A stretch of 64,000 nt of DNA from positions 2,901,324 through 2,965,323 of the forward strand of contig JAQFVV010006352.1 in the NCBI GenBank assembly GCA_028023455.1, written 5' to 3'. The stretch is from Epiperipatus broadwayi (lineage: Eukaryota; Onychophora; Udeonychophora; Euonychophora; Peripatidae). The notes below the pieces were generated by a model that did no database searches, was not told where the DNA came from, and saw only the letters and a program-made list of their open reading frames with translations. The position numbers and the translations under genes were made by a program. Below are positions 44,955-57,691 of this stretch, piece after piece (the stretch's first letter is position 1; every line of letters starts with the position of its first letter).

Positions 44955-46265
44955 AATTAAGCTCAATTTATTTCATGACGTAATCACAAGGTAAGTTACG
45001 ATTATTCAAAACTCTAAACAATAAAAATATTGAGCAAGAAGCTTACAATAAAACAATTAATAAAAAAATACAACCCAAAACAATTCAATAGTATCACGGG
45101 TACTATAAAAACTAAAATACATCGTTAAAAAAATAAATATAAAATTGGAATACATATTCAACAAAATTAAAATGTACTGCACAACCAATGACGTAAAGTT
45201 TCTTTTAAAAGCACATAAAAATATTCAAATCTATTAAACACTCATAAATAAACGTATTAAGCAATTCACGGGCAAAATAGACATATTGTCGTTTGTTAGA
45301 TTCCTTGAAAAAAATTGACAAAGCCAAATGAAATTATCAGAAAGACAAGCATTGGGTTTATTAACTTCAGCATACAGAAAAGTTTTCTCCCGTAGATGTC
45401 AAGGATGATCCTATATTGATAGAAGTGAGCAAAATCAAATATACTCTGCTCTATTAACGTATTTTGAACAGGAGAGGATCGAGATTTGCCAAAAGTAATA
45501 CACAAAGTATAATTTTATAAAATACATAAAGAAGATAGTATATACAATAAACAAAGATAGTATATACAATAAACAATTACTCCAAATGTAATATTTTGAT
45601 ACCAGGCAATATAAATGAAGCAAGAAGTGACCTAGAAAGAAATTTAGCTAAATGAAAAAAAAAAAAAAAACATATAATTTAATTTTCTTAAACATGTACA
45701 AAGATAAGTAATATGATATAATCAGGACAATCTATGACATATGAGAAAAAAAAAAAGATATTCGTATAAGTACGACATTATTAAATTGTAAAATATATAT
45801 TTACTACGAATTTTAATTTTAAGACAGAAAAAATTATGCTTATAAGAAAAGAATGGTTTTTGTTTCACTCAGATTTACTAATAAAGAATTATAAGCTAGT
45901 CATTTACTAATTTTTATCTAAATCTTTTTTGCTGCATGGTCAAGACAACTGTAAGAAGCAGTACTATAATATAAGGCGATATCGTTAGCGAAACCAAAAA
46001 TTTTCAATTCTAGATTCAATGAAAATATAGCACTAGCATAAATTAAAAGCAAAAGAGGACCAAGAACTGAACTCTATGAAACTCCAAAATATATTATGAC
46101 AATATTATTGATAATACTAAAAATGTTAGTTAACTGCTTTTTGTATCTTAATAAAGACCAAGAGAACCATTAAAAACATGTAAACAAAAATGTTTAATTA
46201 AAACATATAATTTATCAAACTCAAATCATTTATATAAATCTAGGTAAATAGCCAATCTTTTGAAT
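44955..46265 (-). pseudogene. Jockey/CR1-like LINE, second degraded copy
   Basis: Minus-strand frames follow the LINE at 29107-31560 in order: SSVLGPLLLLIYASAIFSLNLELKIFGFANDIALYYS (~45965-46075; shortened ELKIFGFANDIALYY) against ESKIYGFADDIALSY, then CITFGKSRSS...QYRIILDIYGRKL (45296-45505) against IIFGRSRATS...KYRVILDIYCRKL. Motif C is FAND, so the second catalytic Asp is lost in addition to many stops. The copy is bounded by AAT-type runs at both ends (44938-44953, 46266-46311). Confidence 0.8.
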
Positions 46266-46268
46266 TTA

Positions 46269-46311
<43 letters not shown>
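46266..46311. repeat. (AAT)n microsatellite
   Basis: About 15 AAT units at the 5' end of the second LINE copy. Confidence 0.95.
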
Positions 46312-46313
<2 letters not shown>

Positions 46314-46694
46314 TAATGATACATGTAGAGTTTTAATATTTGTTGTCATAAACATTTTGATGCAGAGAGCAGAGGTAAATATTATAACATATATACATGT
46401 AATACTAATTATTACTTCTTAGGTGCTGGGAAATATATGGTAGTATATATATATAATAACATATTTACAGCATACTAAGATGTAAAAAACACCATTTGGT
46501 GTAACTATTATAGTTTAATCATTAACCTTTTAATACTTTCCGGTTCAAATTGCTGAAATGATGATTCGACTGTTAATTCATGTTATTATTATATTTAATT
46601 TTAATACTTCTAATATTATTTTTTATAATCTAAAATAGTGTTATTGAATCATATAGTTAACTTCTTTATTAAAAATTATATATATTTAACTTAC

Positions 46695-47343
46695 TTCTCC
46701 CTTTAGATTTTATTAAATCTAAAACGATAGAACCATTGCTCAAAGATTGACTAATATAAAGAGTGTGATCGATTATAGTGCTCAATTCTGTATCTAATAA
46801 ACTCCTTGATAAGCTTGATGAAAAGACATCAGTTCTATTAATAACTCTTACTACACTGGTCCATTTAAAATTTTGACATATTGAATATATGACTGATCCA
46901 ACTCTGGACTGACAAAAAGTGAATCTAGTCAAAGTCGTAAAATATTCTTTTTTATCATAAATAGAATCAATAGCTCCGCTTGTTAATACTGTCAAATTGA
47001 AATAATCTGCTAATCCTATAATGGCTTCATTATCATACGTGCAGTTAGGACCAATTATAGCTATAATCCCATTTTTTCGTCTTAAATCTGTCGCTAATCC
47101 TAAAGACGATTCGTTAACGCCACAATCTTTATATATTGGAACTAAACGATAGGTTAAGTTTTGAAGCACTTCTGTATTAGCAGTTTGCACTGCAACTTCA
47201 ATGGTCGGCTTTACGCGTTCTAAAGTAAAATAATTATTCATATTGGAGCCAAAAAGAACCCCGATGTTTAAATCTTTTGCAAAAGTTATTCGAAACATAA
47301 ATATTAAAGTTTCCACAAAAAAATATTTTTTTGATCTTATCAT
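46695..47343 (-). CDS. First coding exon of an ANF-receptor-type receptor (natriuretic peptide receptor / receptor guanylate cyclase-like)
   Basis: Encodes 216 codons plus one base. The ATG at 47343-47341 is chosen because an in-frame TAA lies 21 bases upstream and a good signal peptide follows (hydrophobic FFVETLIFMF, likely cleavage after ITFA at residue 22). Residues ~24-216 match the first lobe of the ANF_receptor ligand-binding family: LNIGVLFG start, AVQTAN helix, an early disulfide Cys (73), AIIGPNC at 95-101, LADYFNLTVLTSGA, the TLTRFTFCQS segment and NFKWTSVVRV. Several N-glycosylation sequons (NLT, NES, NCT, NRT, NGS) suit an extracellular domain. The exon ends in AAGGGAGAA followed by GTAAGT, phase 1. 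This family binds peptide ligands outside the cell and usually carries a kinase-homology and guanylate cyclase part inside, which is not in the window. A ligand-binding receptor lacking cyclase cannot be excluded. Confidence 0.85.
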
Positions 47344-48340
47344 TGCTGACAAAGTTCTGCTTTAGCTTTTCTTTAGTCTAGAAATTCAACTTAGTGCGTT
47401 TTATGTTAAAAGTATTCTGAATATTGTAATGGACGGAAATTAGAAAGTTATTAAATAATTCCTTAATCGTTTCTCTTGCAGTGTTTGCGTGACGATATAG
47501 ATTTTTTTTTTTTAACTGTTGGGTTAATTAAATATTTAAAATATACAGTATTCAGCACCTTATATCTATGGTGATTAAAATTAAAAACATATTGTGCTGC
47601 TTGAAATATAGTAAAATTATTAATAACTATATATGGTCAGAATAATAATTAAATTATTCCCAAACTATATGAGCCACAAGACAGATTTGGTTTTATACAA
47701 CGTAAAGCAATTTTATTAAAACTAAAAATTAAAACAAATTCCATTTTACCAATTTCACATTTCCATTTACAATTTAAATTACAGATTTTAATATCTAATT
47801 GTTTCATCATATATATGGGTATAATATTTAAGAGCAAGTATTATATTATTTATGTAATAATAAATAGGTTACTTTGGTCAAAACAAAAAATCTAAGCAGA
47901 GATCAAAGTTGTCTTCACATTTTTTGTCAACTACTTTTACATAAATTGGTGACTATTACTATTACATTTATAACAATGTAATACAGTAATTATCATATTA
48001 CAATACACAAACAAATAATCTAACGAATTTCAAAAATTTTAAGCAACTCTTAGCTCAAAATTTATTGCGTGACATTATCCACCAGTATATAAAAGTTCCA
48101 GATCATCTTTCACTATACATGTATTTCGGAAATATTCTTATTCAACAGTATGCTAGTGGAATCAAACCTTTGGATCTTTTTAAATATATTGTATATGTTA
48201 CATAAAATATGTTTTACTTTAAAGCTTGAAGTTACTAAAAGTCAAACAATTGGCTGAAATACTAAATATAATAAAAAAATATGGTTGATTGTAAATAAAA
48301 TCAAAATTTTAGATTAAAGAGTAAGTATTTATAATACAGT
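47344..48340. other. Region upstream of the receptor start codon
   Basis: Expected to hold the 5' UTR and perhaps the promoter of the minus-strand receptor gene. No clear TATA box, initiator or 5' UTR intron could be fixed; the T-run at 47503 and AT-rich sequence beyond are unremarkable. Confidence 0.35.
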
Positions 48341-48445
48341 ATATATATATGACAATAGATAGCATTCTACCAAAAACACCGTCAAGCATATGTTTGTTTA
48401 CATAAACATCAGAGCAAGCATTCACTATCTCTAACTTTAGTTCCA

Positions 48446-48489
48446 CCTTCAGATCATGATTTCAAGCTATTTTCTATCGTCAGTGAAGG
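48446..48489 (-). ncRNA. Hammerhead ribozyme, array unit 1
   Basis: CCTTCA, CTGACGA, T-AGAAAATAGCT-T, GAA, A-TC-AT-GA-T, C, TGAAGG. Stem I has 6 perfect pairs; core intact (N7 is C); stem II is weakened to two pairs by C to A; H17 is C. Confidence 0.75.
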
Positions 48490-48845
48490 ACAGGAATAAG
48501 AAACTAGATCTAAACACAAATGCTGAGCGTTTATGAAACAGTTTCTATTCAGCTTGTAAGCGTGAATCTTTTAGACACATAATGTCTTCAAACTCAGCAT
48601 AGCAAGCCAGATAGCTATATGGGTCTGATATCAGTTCAGCATCACCACATAGTAGAAGCCTTTGCAATATATATCATTGCAAGAAAGACCTTAAAGGTAC
48701 ATTTATGAAAAACAAAAAGCAAGTTAAAACTTGCTAACGCTTGTATTTATGGCAATAGATGGCATTCTACCAAAAACATCGTCAATCGTATGTTTGTTTA
48801 CATAAACGTCAGAGCAAGCATTCACTATCTCTAACTTTAGGTCCA

Positions 48846-48889
48846 CCTTCAGATCATGATTTCAAGCTATTTGCTATCATCAGTGAAGG
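48846..48889 (-). ncRNA. Hammerhead ribozyme, array unit 2
   Basis: CCTTCA, CTGATGA, T-AGC-AAATA-GCT-T, GAA, A-TC-AT-GA-T, C, TGAAGG. All core bases present; stem I 6 bp, stem II AGC/GCT with a U-U at 10.1/11.1, stem III ATC/GAT. Confidence 0.82.
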
Positions 48890-49555
48890 ACAGGAATAAG
48901 AAACTAGATCTAAACACAAATGCTGAGCGTTTATGAAACAGTTTCTATTCAGCTTGCAAGTGTAAATCTTTTAGACACGTAATGTCTTCAAACTCAGCAT
49001 AGCAAGCCAGATAGCTGTGTGGGTCTGATATCAGTTCAGCATCACCACATAGTAGAAGCCTCTGCAATATATATCATTGCAATAAAGACCTCAAAGGTAC
49101 ATTTATGAAAAACAGAAAGCAAGTTAAAACTCGCTAATGCTTGTATTTATGACAATAGATGGCATTCTACCAAAAACACCATCAAGCATATGTTTGTTTA
49201 CATAAATGTCAGACTTATAGTGAATGCTTGTTCTGACGTTTATGTAAACAAACATACACTTGACAGTGTGTTTGGTAGAATGCCATCTATTGTCATAAAT
49301 ACAAGCATTAGCAAGTTTTAACTTGCTTTTTGTTTTTCATAAATGTACCTTTAAGGTTTTTCTTGCAATGATATATATTGCAAAGGCTTCTACTATGTGG
49401 TGATGCTGAACTGATATCAGACCCACATAGCTATCTGGCTTGCTATGCTGAGTTTGAAGACATTATGTGTCTAAAAGATTCACACTTGTAAGCTGAATAG
49501 AAACTGTTTCATAAACGCTCAGAGTTTGTGTTTAGATCTAGTTTCTTATTCATGT

Positions 49556-49599
49556 CCTTCACTGATGATAGCAAATAGCTTGAAATCATGATCTGAAGG
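49556..49599 (+). ncRNA. Hammerhead ribozyme, inverted array unit
   Basis: Identical core and stems to the unit at 48846-48889, on the + strand. Confidence 0.82.
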
Positions 49600-49955
49600 T
49601 GAAACTAAAGTTAGAGATAGTGAATGCTTGCTCTGACATTTATGTAAACAAACATATGCTTGACAGTGTTTTTGGTAGAATGCCATCTATTGTCATAAAT
49701 ACAAGCATTAGCAAGTTTTAACTTGCTTTTTGTTTTTCATAAATGTACCTTTGAGGTCTTTCTTGCAATGATATATATTGCAGAGGCTTCTACTATGTGG
49801 TGATGCTGAACTGATATCAGACCCATATAGCTATCTGGCTTGCTATGCTGAGTTTGAAGATATTACGTGTCTAAAAGATTCACGCTTGCAAGCTAAATAG
49901 AAACTGTTTCATAAACACTCAGAGTTTGTGTTGAGATCTAGTTTCTTATTCCTGT

Positions 49956-49999
49956 CCTTCACTGATGATAGAAAATAGCTTGAAATCATGATCTGAAGG
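49956..49999 (+). ncRNA. Hammerhead ribozyme, last inverted array unit
   Basis: CCTTCA, CTGATGA, T-AGAAAATAGCT-T, GAA, ATCATGAT, C, TGAAGG; same weakened stem II as unit 1. Confidence 0.78.
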
Positions 50000-50102
50000 T
50001 GGAACTAAAGTTAGAGATAGTGAATGCTTGCTCTGATGTTTATGTAAACAAACATATGCTTGATGGTGTTTTTGGTAGAATGCCATCTACTTGCTTTTTG
50101 TT

Positions 50103-50106
<4 letters not shown>

Positions 50107-50141
<35 letters not shown>
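50107..50141. repeat. (TA)n microsatellite
   Basis: (TA)n at the right edge of the hammerhead array. Confidence 0.95.
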
Positions 50142-50143
<2 letters not shown>

Positions 50144-50399
50144 ATTATCATCAAAAATTAAAAAAAAATCAATCCATTATGTTTTTATATATATATTTAA
50201 ATAAATCACACATTATAATATAAAATATATGTATAATGAAGGGAGAAAGCCTGTATAAATGTAAACTATAGAATTTTCCATTAACTTTTTATTAGCCAAT
50301 TATTGGTTAAATTAACTGATGTTATATATATATATATAGTTAAATTAATATCAAACAAAACACAGTCTTTCTATTTTAAAAATAGCCCATTAATTTTAA

Positions 50400-51430
50400 T
50401 GTATAAAACAGGTCGCAAGCACCTTTTTTTTATAAATTATTATATGAAATATTATAAATTTCAATAATACTCCAACATTTCGAATATATATTCTTTTAAA
50501 GTCTTTCTCAAGGAACAATTAAAAAATACATAAATAAAATAATAAATATAAATGCAAATATTCCACAATAATCCAATACATACAACAAATTACTTTTACG
50601 TTAAATCTCTTCTCACAAACAATTTTAAAATAATATTGCATTTGTTTCTTAAATATCTTTTTTAAAATAATTCCCTTTATCATTATTTAATAATGAATTT
50701 CACATTAATTAAATTAAACTACTTTTTTTTCTCAATTAACAACTTACTGATTAAAAATTTCAGTTCATTTATATAAATACTCTCTTTTATAATTCTTTCA
50801 TAATATGATCTAATACATTCCAATGATTCTATTTTAAAATCTTTATGTTTAAATTGATATATATATGTTTTAAACTGCAGAATTTTTATCATTTAAATGT
50901 TTTAATCTTGCAGCTAATTTATTTTTTGTAGTGCCAGCATATGACACTTCTTTATTATCCCTAATACAATCTAAACATTTTATAATATAATCAAATTCAT
51001 AACTTCAAAATTATTAGCATTATTAATTAATAAATTTAAACTTTATTTTCTTTTTATATACAGGACAAATAACATTATATTTTTTATTAATCATACTAAA
51101 TATTTATTTATTTTTAATTTTAACAAACAAACCTTTTGAAACATTAAAAGCAACATAAATTATCTTATTTTTATTATCCTTATTTAATTTTAGTCTATTA
51201 TTCATTTTTTTTAATATTTTTATACAAAACAAACCATTAATAACATTCTTAGAATAGTCATTTATAAAACATTCATATTTTATCATATCAATTTCACTTT
51301 TTAATAAATCTTCATTTGAACATAATTAAATTGCTTTATGAATTCTATTATTAGTAATATTTATTTTACAATTATTATCAATAGATGAATACCAATTATT
51401 TAATAGACTATGATATGTTTTTGTCTGTAA
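50400..51430 (-). pseudogene. Penelope-like element relic with GIY-YIG remains
   Basis: Minus-strand pieces in order: IKYECFINDYSKNVINGLFC and NKNKIIYVAFNVSKGLFVKIKNK (51104-51286, shortened), INKKYNVICPVYKKK (~51060-51105), then a GIY-YIG-like core CLDCIRDNKEVSYAGTTKNKLAARLKHLND (50890-50980; key parts VSYAGTTKNKLAARLKH), i.e. Y-G-T--KL--R--H. Downstream on the same strand (~50470-50515) comes TTGAGAAAG...CGAAATGTTGGAG, matching the position and shape of the Penelope 3' signature. Many stops. A different subfamily from the 36-kb copy judging by the YAGTT core. Confidence 0.65.
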
Positions 51431-51439
51431 ACAGAAATT

Positions 51440-52423
51440 TCAAGTACAATTCTATTATTTTTTGATTCTAATGTCCCTATATTTAATAAAGTGGAATTGT
51501 GAGTAATATTTAATATAAATTTGTTCTTATGTTGTAGTCTTTTAAACTTAAAAATTCTGCGTGTAGCAGTGAAACCATTGGTTGTGTTTTAGAGTTTATT
51601 TTCTTTGGATACTCTGGTTGAATTGTGAAATCAGAGTAATTTTGATTATTTTATTAACTATTTTAGCTTTAGGCTTTAATGTTTATATTATAAATAATTT
51701 AATGATATATATTGTGATGGTCCTGGTTTTTCACCAGAAGAGGGAGAATGAATCTAACTACAGTTGGACCTAGGATCTTTGGGTAGATTGATGCAATGAA
51801 GTAACTAACCAATGATCATGTCTAGTGCCAATGATCTATCTTGTGGTTTATTCATTATATTCAGACACAATTTAGGCTAGTTCAACCATATCTTATCCCT
51901 CTTTTGGATTCCACACATGCCCCAGAATTCAAACCCAGGGAGAATGTTGCAATCAACTTTTTTCAGCAATGACTTTATCTTAGATAGATATTACAGTACG
52001 ATTATATGGGCTTTGAATCAAGCAGCAGACTTATTTTATCATATATTATAATGTATAAGAAGATATATATGTGTTTGCATGCATATGCATGGTGATCAAT
52101 GGATGAATTGGAACAAAATAACTTTGATAAACTAGAAACCATTTAATGAGAGTTAAATTGACAATGTTTATTTATAAATGAGAGAAAAATATAAAATTGA
52201 AATTAAAAAAGTCTTTGACAAAAAAAATAATTATATACATGTACGTTTGTCAAACATGCATCACTATCATAAATATAATTAAATATATTCATTATACCAA
52301 CCTTTCCAATAATAGGCATTCATGAATATACACTCATTATATATAAAGTAAGTAAAAATAACAAAAAAAATAAAGCAAGATTATTAATTTAATGTTGCAT
52401 TAAATTGAAAAGCTAACTAGCTA

Positions 52424-52461
<38 letters not shown>

Positions 52462-54589
52462 GATGTGTTCAGTAGCTTCTTAGTTCAATTCCAGCTGTAG
52501 TGGTTTTCTCTTGGAAGACCCCCCTAACTATGTATAAATTAATAGAAAACACCATGCAAGAAGATTAATCATTCATACTGAATAAACAAATATGAACAAT
52601 GGTTAGTTAACAACTAATGAATAAATAATAAACAACATAAATTATGTCTGGCATCAATTACATGTTCTTTAATATTGAATAATAATAAATAAATCTTACT
52701 CTGATTCCATATTGCAGTAAAGATAGTAAAGGCAATCATGCTAAACTTCAGGTCACTATGAAGAGTGGGTTATCTAAACTTTATTGTTTTAAAAAAGCAA
52801 AATTATTTAACTTAATAACCTTTTTCTCTGCATTTTGTGGAGTTTAGCTACAATGGACTCTCCCAAATTATAACAATTTCAGTTCCCAAATATGGAAATG
52901 AAAATAATAAAAAAAAGATAATACAAAATTCTACCAGCATACACATAAATAAACAAAATATATTACACAACAAATTAATATTTCTTCATAATAATTGGCA
53001 TGAGGTTTATGGATTAGGCAATTATTGTCTTTAATAGGTGATACATCATTGTTCCAATTAGGCTGCTATTGTAGGTTATGCATTCCTCACCAGAGGCTTC
53101 TCAATGACATATTTAGAATGATGTTATCTTCATTTCCTGTTGTTCTTTCTTCTTCCACCTTGGTATTTTAGACAAGGCAATTGGCATTTTGGCAGGCATT
53201 ATGCACTTAACTACTAAATCATTGTGCTCCCTCTGGTAGGGGTGACAACACTTAGCCCTATAACACTAAGTAATTAGCCAGAGAACATCATTTACAGCAA
53301 ATAAACAAAGTTTTATTAATTTGATGTTTGTTGTTTAGTGAATTTTTTTATAAAAACATAATTGTTCCAACATTAATGTATATGGATGCTATGAGGATGT
53401 TTTTATTTCACTCTTTTATTCACATTTTCCCAGTAGCTGGTCTTTTTTATTTCAAATGTCTATTTAAATCAACTTTATCACATTATCTGAATGCTTGAAT
53501 TTGTCTAAATTATTTTTGTTTAAATATTAATTGCAGTTTCTTGCAATCTGTCTTACAATAATTTGGCAAATAATTTGACGTGTTTGAATAAGCTGTCCAT
53601 TTTACTTAAAGTTCATCCATTTGATTCTTCGATAGTGTATTATATAGCTTATGCCTTATTTGACAATAGTAGAAAGATGAAAGAAATGAGATGAGTTTAT
53701 TTTTATACTGCCCTTGTCTTCCATTGTCCAGTGTATTAACATCTCATTTTCTGTTTCTATTGCTGGGTGAGTCATATTATTGCATGTATTACATTAGCTG
53801 TAAATGACATAAAGATTACATAATAGAATTATGTTTTCCATATTCCATATTTAGTTCCTAGTGACTGGTTTGATATTGGTCATTACCAGGCTTACTTAGT
53901 CCAAGTCTTTTAAAGTGACATACAACACCGATATGAAACTCATTATTTACATATATATTAGTACAAGTATTTCTTTAATTGGAGTTTTCATCTTTTTAAT
54001 AAGCAAGTAAAATTGACTTACTTTGATACTTCCTCAATATAATAAAAAATACACATTTGTTATGTCTGTGTATATATATATATATATATATATGGGGGGG
54101 GGGGGTTTGAGTAATTTCATGAGAAAAAATATGTTTGACCATCTATTAATTAAAATCATGAAAAAATTGAGTTGGATTTAGTGGTGAGAGTGACAAAGGT
54201 TAGATTGTAAGCTATCTTGATAATATATCTAAGAAATATAATCACACTTTATATAATCACTGCCAGATTGTTATTTAATTTACAACACTCACCTGTCAAT
54301 AAGTGTTTATCATTCAAATATCAAGCTCATAATAAGATGAAGTCCTAATTTAAGCATGGTCAATAATGGTTGATTTATATAAGAATAGGCTCTAATCATA
54401 AATAATTTACTTATGCTTTCAAAACACTTATTGATGGTGAATGCTTGTAAATTTAATATCAATCTAACAGTGCATGTGTGAAAAGTAATTTCCTTACATA
54501 AGATTATATATTTAGATTTAATTATTACAAGAGATAACACTATATTAAATTATAAATTAATAATTAAGCCACTGCAAAAAAGGGAATAT
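51440..54589. other. Intergenic AT-rich sequence
   Basis: No gene supported. Slightly less AT-rich at 51710-51970 (GTGATGGTCCTGG, ACACATGCCCCAG) and 53040-53290, probably old repeats. (TA)n at 52429-52457 and 54070-54093, the latter followed by a run of 12 G at 54094-54105. Confidence 0.4.
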
Positions 54590-54955
54590 ATAAACTGTAA
54601 ATCAAAAGTACCAATGATTCATAAAATGGCAAGATTTAGATCATTTTTATTTCGGAATGAAAAATTATGTCGTTACCAAAATGATAAACTGAAAAATATT
54701 GAGGTATTTGCCAAGGAATTGCTTGATGTTGGTTATAAAATGGAACAAATAAGCAATACTTTATGTCAATTTTAAAAATAAGTATAGTTATTTAAAGAAA
54801 ATGAAGATTAATAATAAACAATGGATATCTATTCCATTTATTTCAAATCCACAAGTGAAATTTTTTAGGGATATATATAAGAATGTGTGTAATGTTTCAT
54901 TCTACATTCCAAACAATATTAATAAATTAGTCAATAATTCTAAGGATATCATATA
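54590..54955 (+). pseudogene. Penelope-like element fragment (RT-distal region)
   Basis: Plus-strand pieces HKMARFRSFLFRNEKLC...IEVFAKELLDVGYKMEQIS (54625-54770) resemble the Penelope segment 'SFl-RA--ics--d-----Ei--l---l---GYp---i'. After two stops, NKQWISIPFISNPQVKFFRDIYKNVCNVSF...KLVNNSKDI (54810-54952; shortened KQWISIPFISNPQVKFF) resembles 'k-isiPyi--ls-k------ --v-f-------l---KD'. Cut off by (TA)n at 54955. Confidence 0.6.
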
Positions 54956-54978
54956 TATATATATATATATAAATTCCC

Positions 54979-55021
<43 letters not shown>
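54955..55021. repeat. (TA)n microsatellite with inverted AATTCCCATTA flank
   Basis: Two (TA)n runs separated by AAATTCCCATTA; the mirror TAATGGGAATTTA follows at ~55024, so the second tract lies in a small hairpin. Confidence 0.9.
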
Positions 55022-55024
<3 letters not shown>

Positions 55025-56623
55025 AATGGGAATTTATCCTTTATATATGTAAAAAATACAATCATTTTTATACTACTTTTATTCAAATTATTCTAATTCT
55101 AATTAGACTGTATCTAAAACATATTAATTTTTAATATGACCTTTTAAGAGGCTCTGTTACTCAAGCAGAGGAGTAAATTTGATTAATATTTACTGGTCAA
55201 ACCAAGATTTAATAAAAATATTAAACCAATAGTCACTTTTCCAGACTGAGGTAACTCTCTGGCTGAATGAAATGTGAAACAACTTATGAGGATTATTTAT
55301 AATGGGTTTAAATCCAAGGCACCATCCAATACTTACACTGGAACCCATGAAATGTCACTAACACATTTCAAGTGTTTGACCCATGGCTAGTTCTTAAACA
55401 TGAGACTGGCAACACATTTACTTAGATAAATGAAGAAAGAGATGTAAACAACACTAATAATTTACATCAATTTATTAACAGACAATAATGATAAAAAAAT
55501 AACAAAATATAAAACACATAGGAGATATTCTACATTTAAAAACAAATATGCATGCTTCTGAAATGAATTCTATTCAATGAAACATTTTAAGTTTAATACT
55601 AATATTAAAAATCTAAATTTTAATAATAACATCACTGATAATAGTTATCTAGGTCTAAGTACAGTATACTTCCTGGCTTTATTATGCAGTTCACACACAG
55701 TCTCTGAATTCCATATGCAGTTTAAACACAGTCTATGGCTTTTATAAGTGGCTTATGCCTATCTTTAGTTTTTATATGTGGGTGATCACCTTTTCTCCAG
55801 GTTTAGTCAGATTCTTGGTAAGTGTATGTGTGACATAAATGAAGCTTCTTGATTTCCTATGGTATGGGCTGATTTTCTTGATTTGGCATAGCAGGTTTAA
55901 AGATCAGCAGAAGGCAAGTCAGAGTAAACTACCATGGTATTTGGCTAATGGCACATAGGAGATGAGCAGAGGAACACAGCCGAACACCAGTGTTTGGATT
56001 TAGCCACTCATTTTTCATAGCACAATGGTAGAATGGTTTCATTGTGCTAGACTATTAGTGACTCGTTGACTTTATTCACTGCAGGTGGTTGATTCTTGAT
56101 TGTATTTTTAACCGTCTTCTATAATACTTTCTGCATAGCCTGAATCTGAAATCTGAATAATCTTGAATAATATTGACTCTCAATGAATAAAGAATGAAGA
56201 ATATGAATCTCAACAAAGACAATAGAGAAGGGCAGCTTTTTATACCACTCTGCCCCTACCTTTGCTTGACTTTTAACCTTGGCATTAATACATTTTATCT
56301 TTAAATTCTTTTAATTAAAAGTTATATTCTTTTATTTTCTTGTTTTTCTATTTTAATTAATCTGACATTAGCTATAATGTTTAACTAATCAGTCTTGAAT
56401 CTTAATCTCCAGAGTCTGATTATTTTAGTATGACTTATTTTAATTAATTATATAAAAAAAAAAAATTATAAAGTACTTTTAACAAAGAGTATATTTTGGC
56501 AGAATTATACAAAAATAAAAATACATAAAAGTCAAGTTATAATCAATAACCTATTTCTAACTTATTCCTAACATTTTCTTTTTATTTTAACCTTTACTTT
56601 TCCCAAAGTTTATTAAAATGTTG
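55022..56623. other. Intergenic sequence without recognised genes
   Basis: Less AT-rich at 55640-56240 but no open frame or family recognised. Confidence 0.4.
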
Positions 56624-56935
56624 GAATTTTTGGTAATCCAGTATTTACCTTGCTATGACGTAATTAGCCTGAAGGCACACAACTGTAAATATCTGATATT
56701 TGCATCATCAGAAGAACACATCAACGTTGTCATGGCAACGAAGACACTGACATGACTAATTCTAGAAATTTTATTTTTTGTTACATTACTATTACGTCAT
56801 AAGCCTGAAGGCATACCGCTGTAATTATCCGAATTTACGAGATATTTTTTTTGTCTTGACCCGCGAGATTTAAAAGTGTATTTTTTCCTATTTGTTGCAT
56901 CGTTTTATTGAGTGCAGCAGCGTTTTTTTGCATAC

Positions 56936-57350
56936 CATTTTCAGAGCTTTAATTTTCAGTGATTTCAGAAAACTTTTTTAATAAATCATTACTTCCTCAA
57001 CAATTGTAAGTAATTTACATGTTATTTCTTCTATGATATTAAGTGGATGTATTTTATATTTTATTAATTTCCCGGATTTTCTGAAAAAAACTCCCATAAG
57101 AAAAGGCACGTGGTTTGAAGGCTCCAGAATATCCTTCATTCATTTTCAGTGTTTTAATAGTTCAGCAATTTTTTTACCATTTTTAAAAAAGAAATCATTA
57201 CTTTCTCAACAATTGTAAGTAATTTACATGTTATTTCTTCTATGATATTAAGTGGATGTATTTTATATTTTATTAATTTTCCGGATTTTCTGAAAAAAAA
57301 CTCCCATAAGAAAAGGCACATGGTTTGAAGGCTCCAGAATATCCTTCATA
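56936..57350 (+). repeat. Tandem duplication (~206 bp) inside the Merlin element
   Basis: The segment with CAACAATTGTAAGTAATTTAC and AAAAGGCAC(G/A)TGGTTTGAAGG occurs at ~56936-57141 and ~57142-57350, duplicating the transposase IRKGTWFEGSRIS coding piece. Confidence 0.9.
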
Positions 57351-57601
57351 ACGGCTCTCCATTTTATATATTGTTGGTCCAGAGAATTAATGTCTATCCT
57401 ATTTTGTGCTGACCAGTTAGAAATGGTGGACAAAACTGTGATTGACTGGAACAACTATCTCCGTGAAGTATGTGCATGGAAGCTGTTACATAATGAAAGG
57501 CGGAAAATCGGAGGCCCTAACACAATTGTGGAAATAGACAAAACTCTATGTGGAGGCGTACCTACAAAGATGGTCATTTTGGTGCAATTCTACAACATAT
57601 A
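57298..57601 (+). pseudogene. Merlin/ISXO2-like transposase fragment
   Basis: Open frame PIRKGTWFEGSRISFITALH, then CWSRELMSILF, DKTVIDWNNYLREVCAWKLL and KIGGPNTIVEIDKTL. This is the conserved middle of Merlin transposases: 'siRkgsfFe-S', the 'tv-DW-nylRevc' helix, and 'kiGGp---vEiDEs' bearing the first catalytic Asp. After EID the frame runs out (stop at 57600), so the second Asp and Glu of the DDE triad are missing. A TGA precedes ACTCCC because of one extra A in the A-run; the upstream tandem copy (57070-57137) lacks that extra A. The protein would cut and paste the element; this one cannot. Confidence 0.82.
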
Positions 57602-57691
57602 AGCCAGCTCAGTCCACTGCAGTAATCGTTATTTGGGTAAGTATGCATTTTGTTGTGATATTCATCTTTTATTTTCCTTATAAATTACAGT

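Larger units (their letters stand above)
48352..50107. mobile_element. Palindromic array of hammerhead-element family 1 (~400-bp units)
   Basis: Two direct units start at 48352 (GACAATAGATAGCATTC) and ~48749, a third starts at 49151 and breaks at ~49211, where orientation flips; the inverted part holds a partial unit and two further units to ~50090 (ends TTGGTAGAATGCCATCTA). Units are about 400 bp and over ~90% alike by eye. Each full unit carries one hammerhead (listed separately). No open frame. TA runs lie at both edges (48341-48350, 50107-50141). The tandem-plus-ribozyme arrangement is that of animal retrozyme-type elements, whose RNA is cut from a multimer into unit-length circles (known for the family; inferred here). 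Confidence 0.88.

Noticed and set aside
56695-56720. TCATCAG near the Merlin left end as a minus-strand hammerhead core
   Set aside because: No GAAA element or stem pairing downstream on the minus strand.
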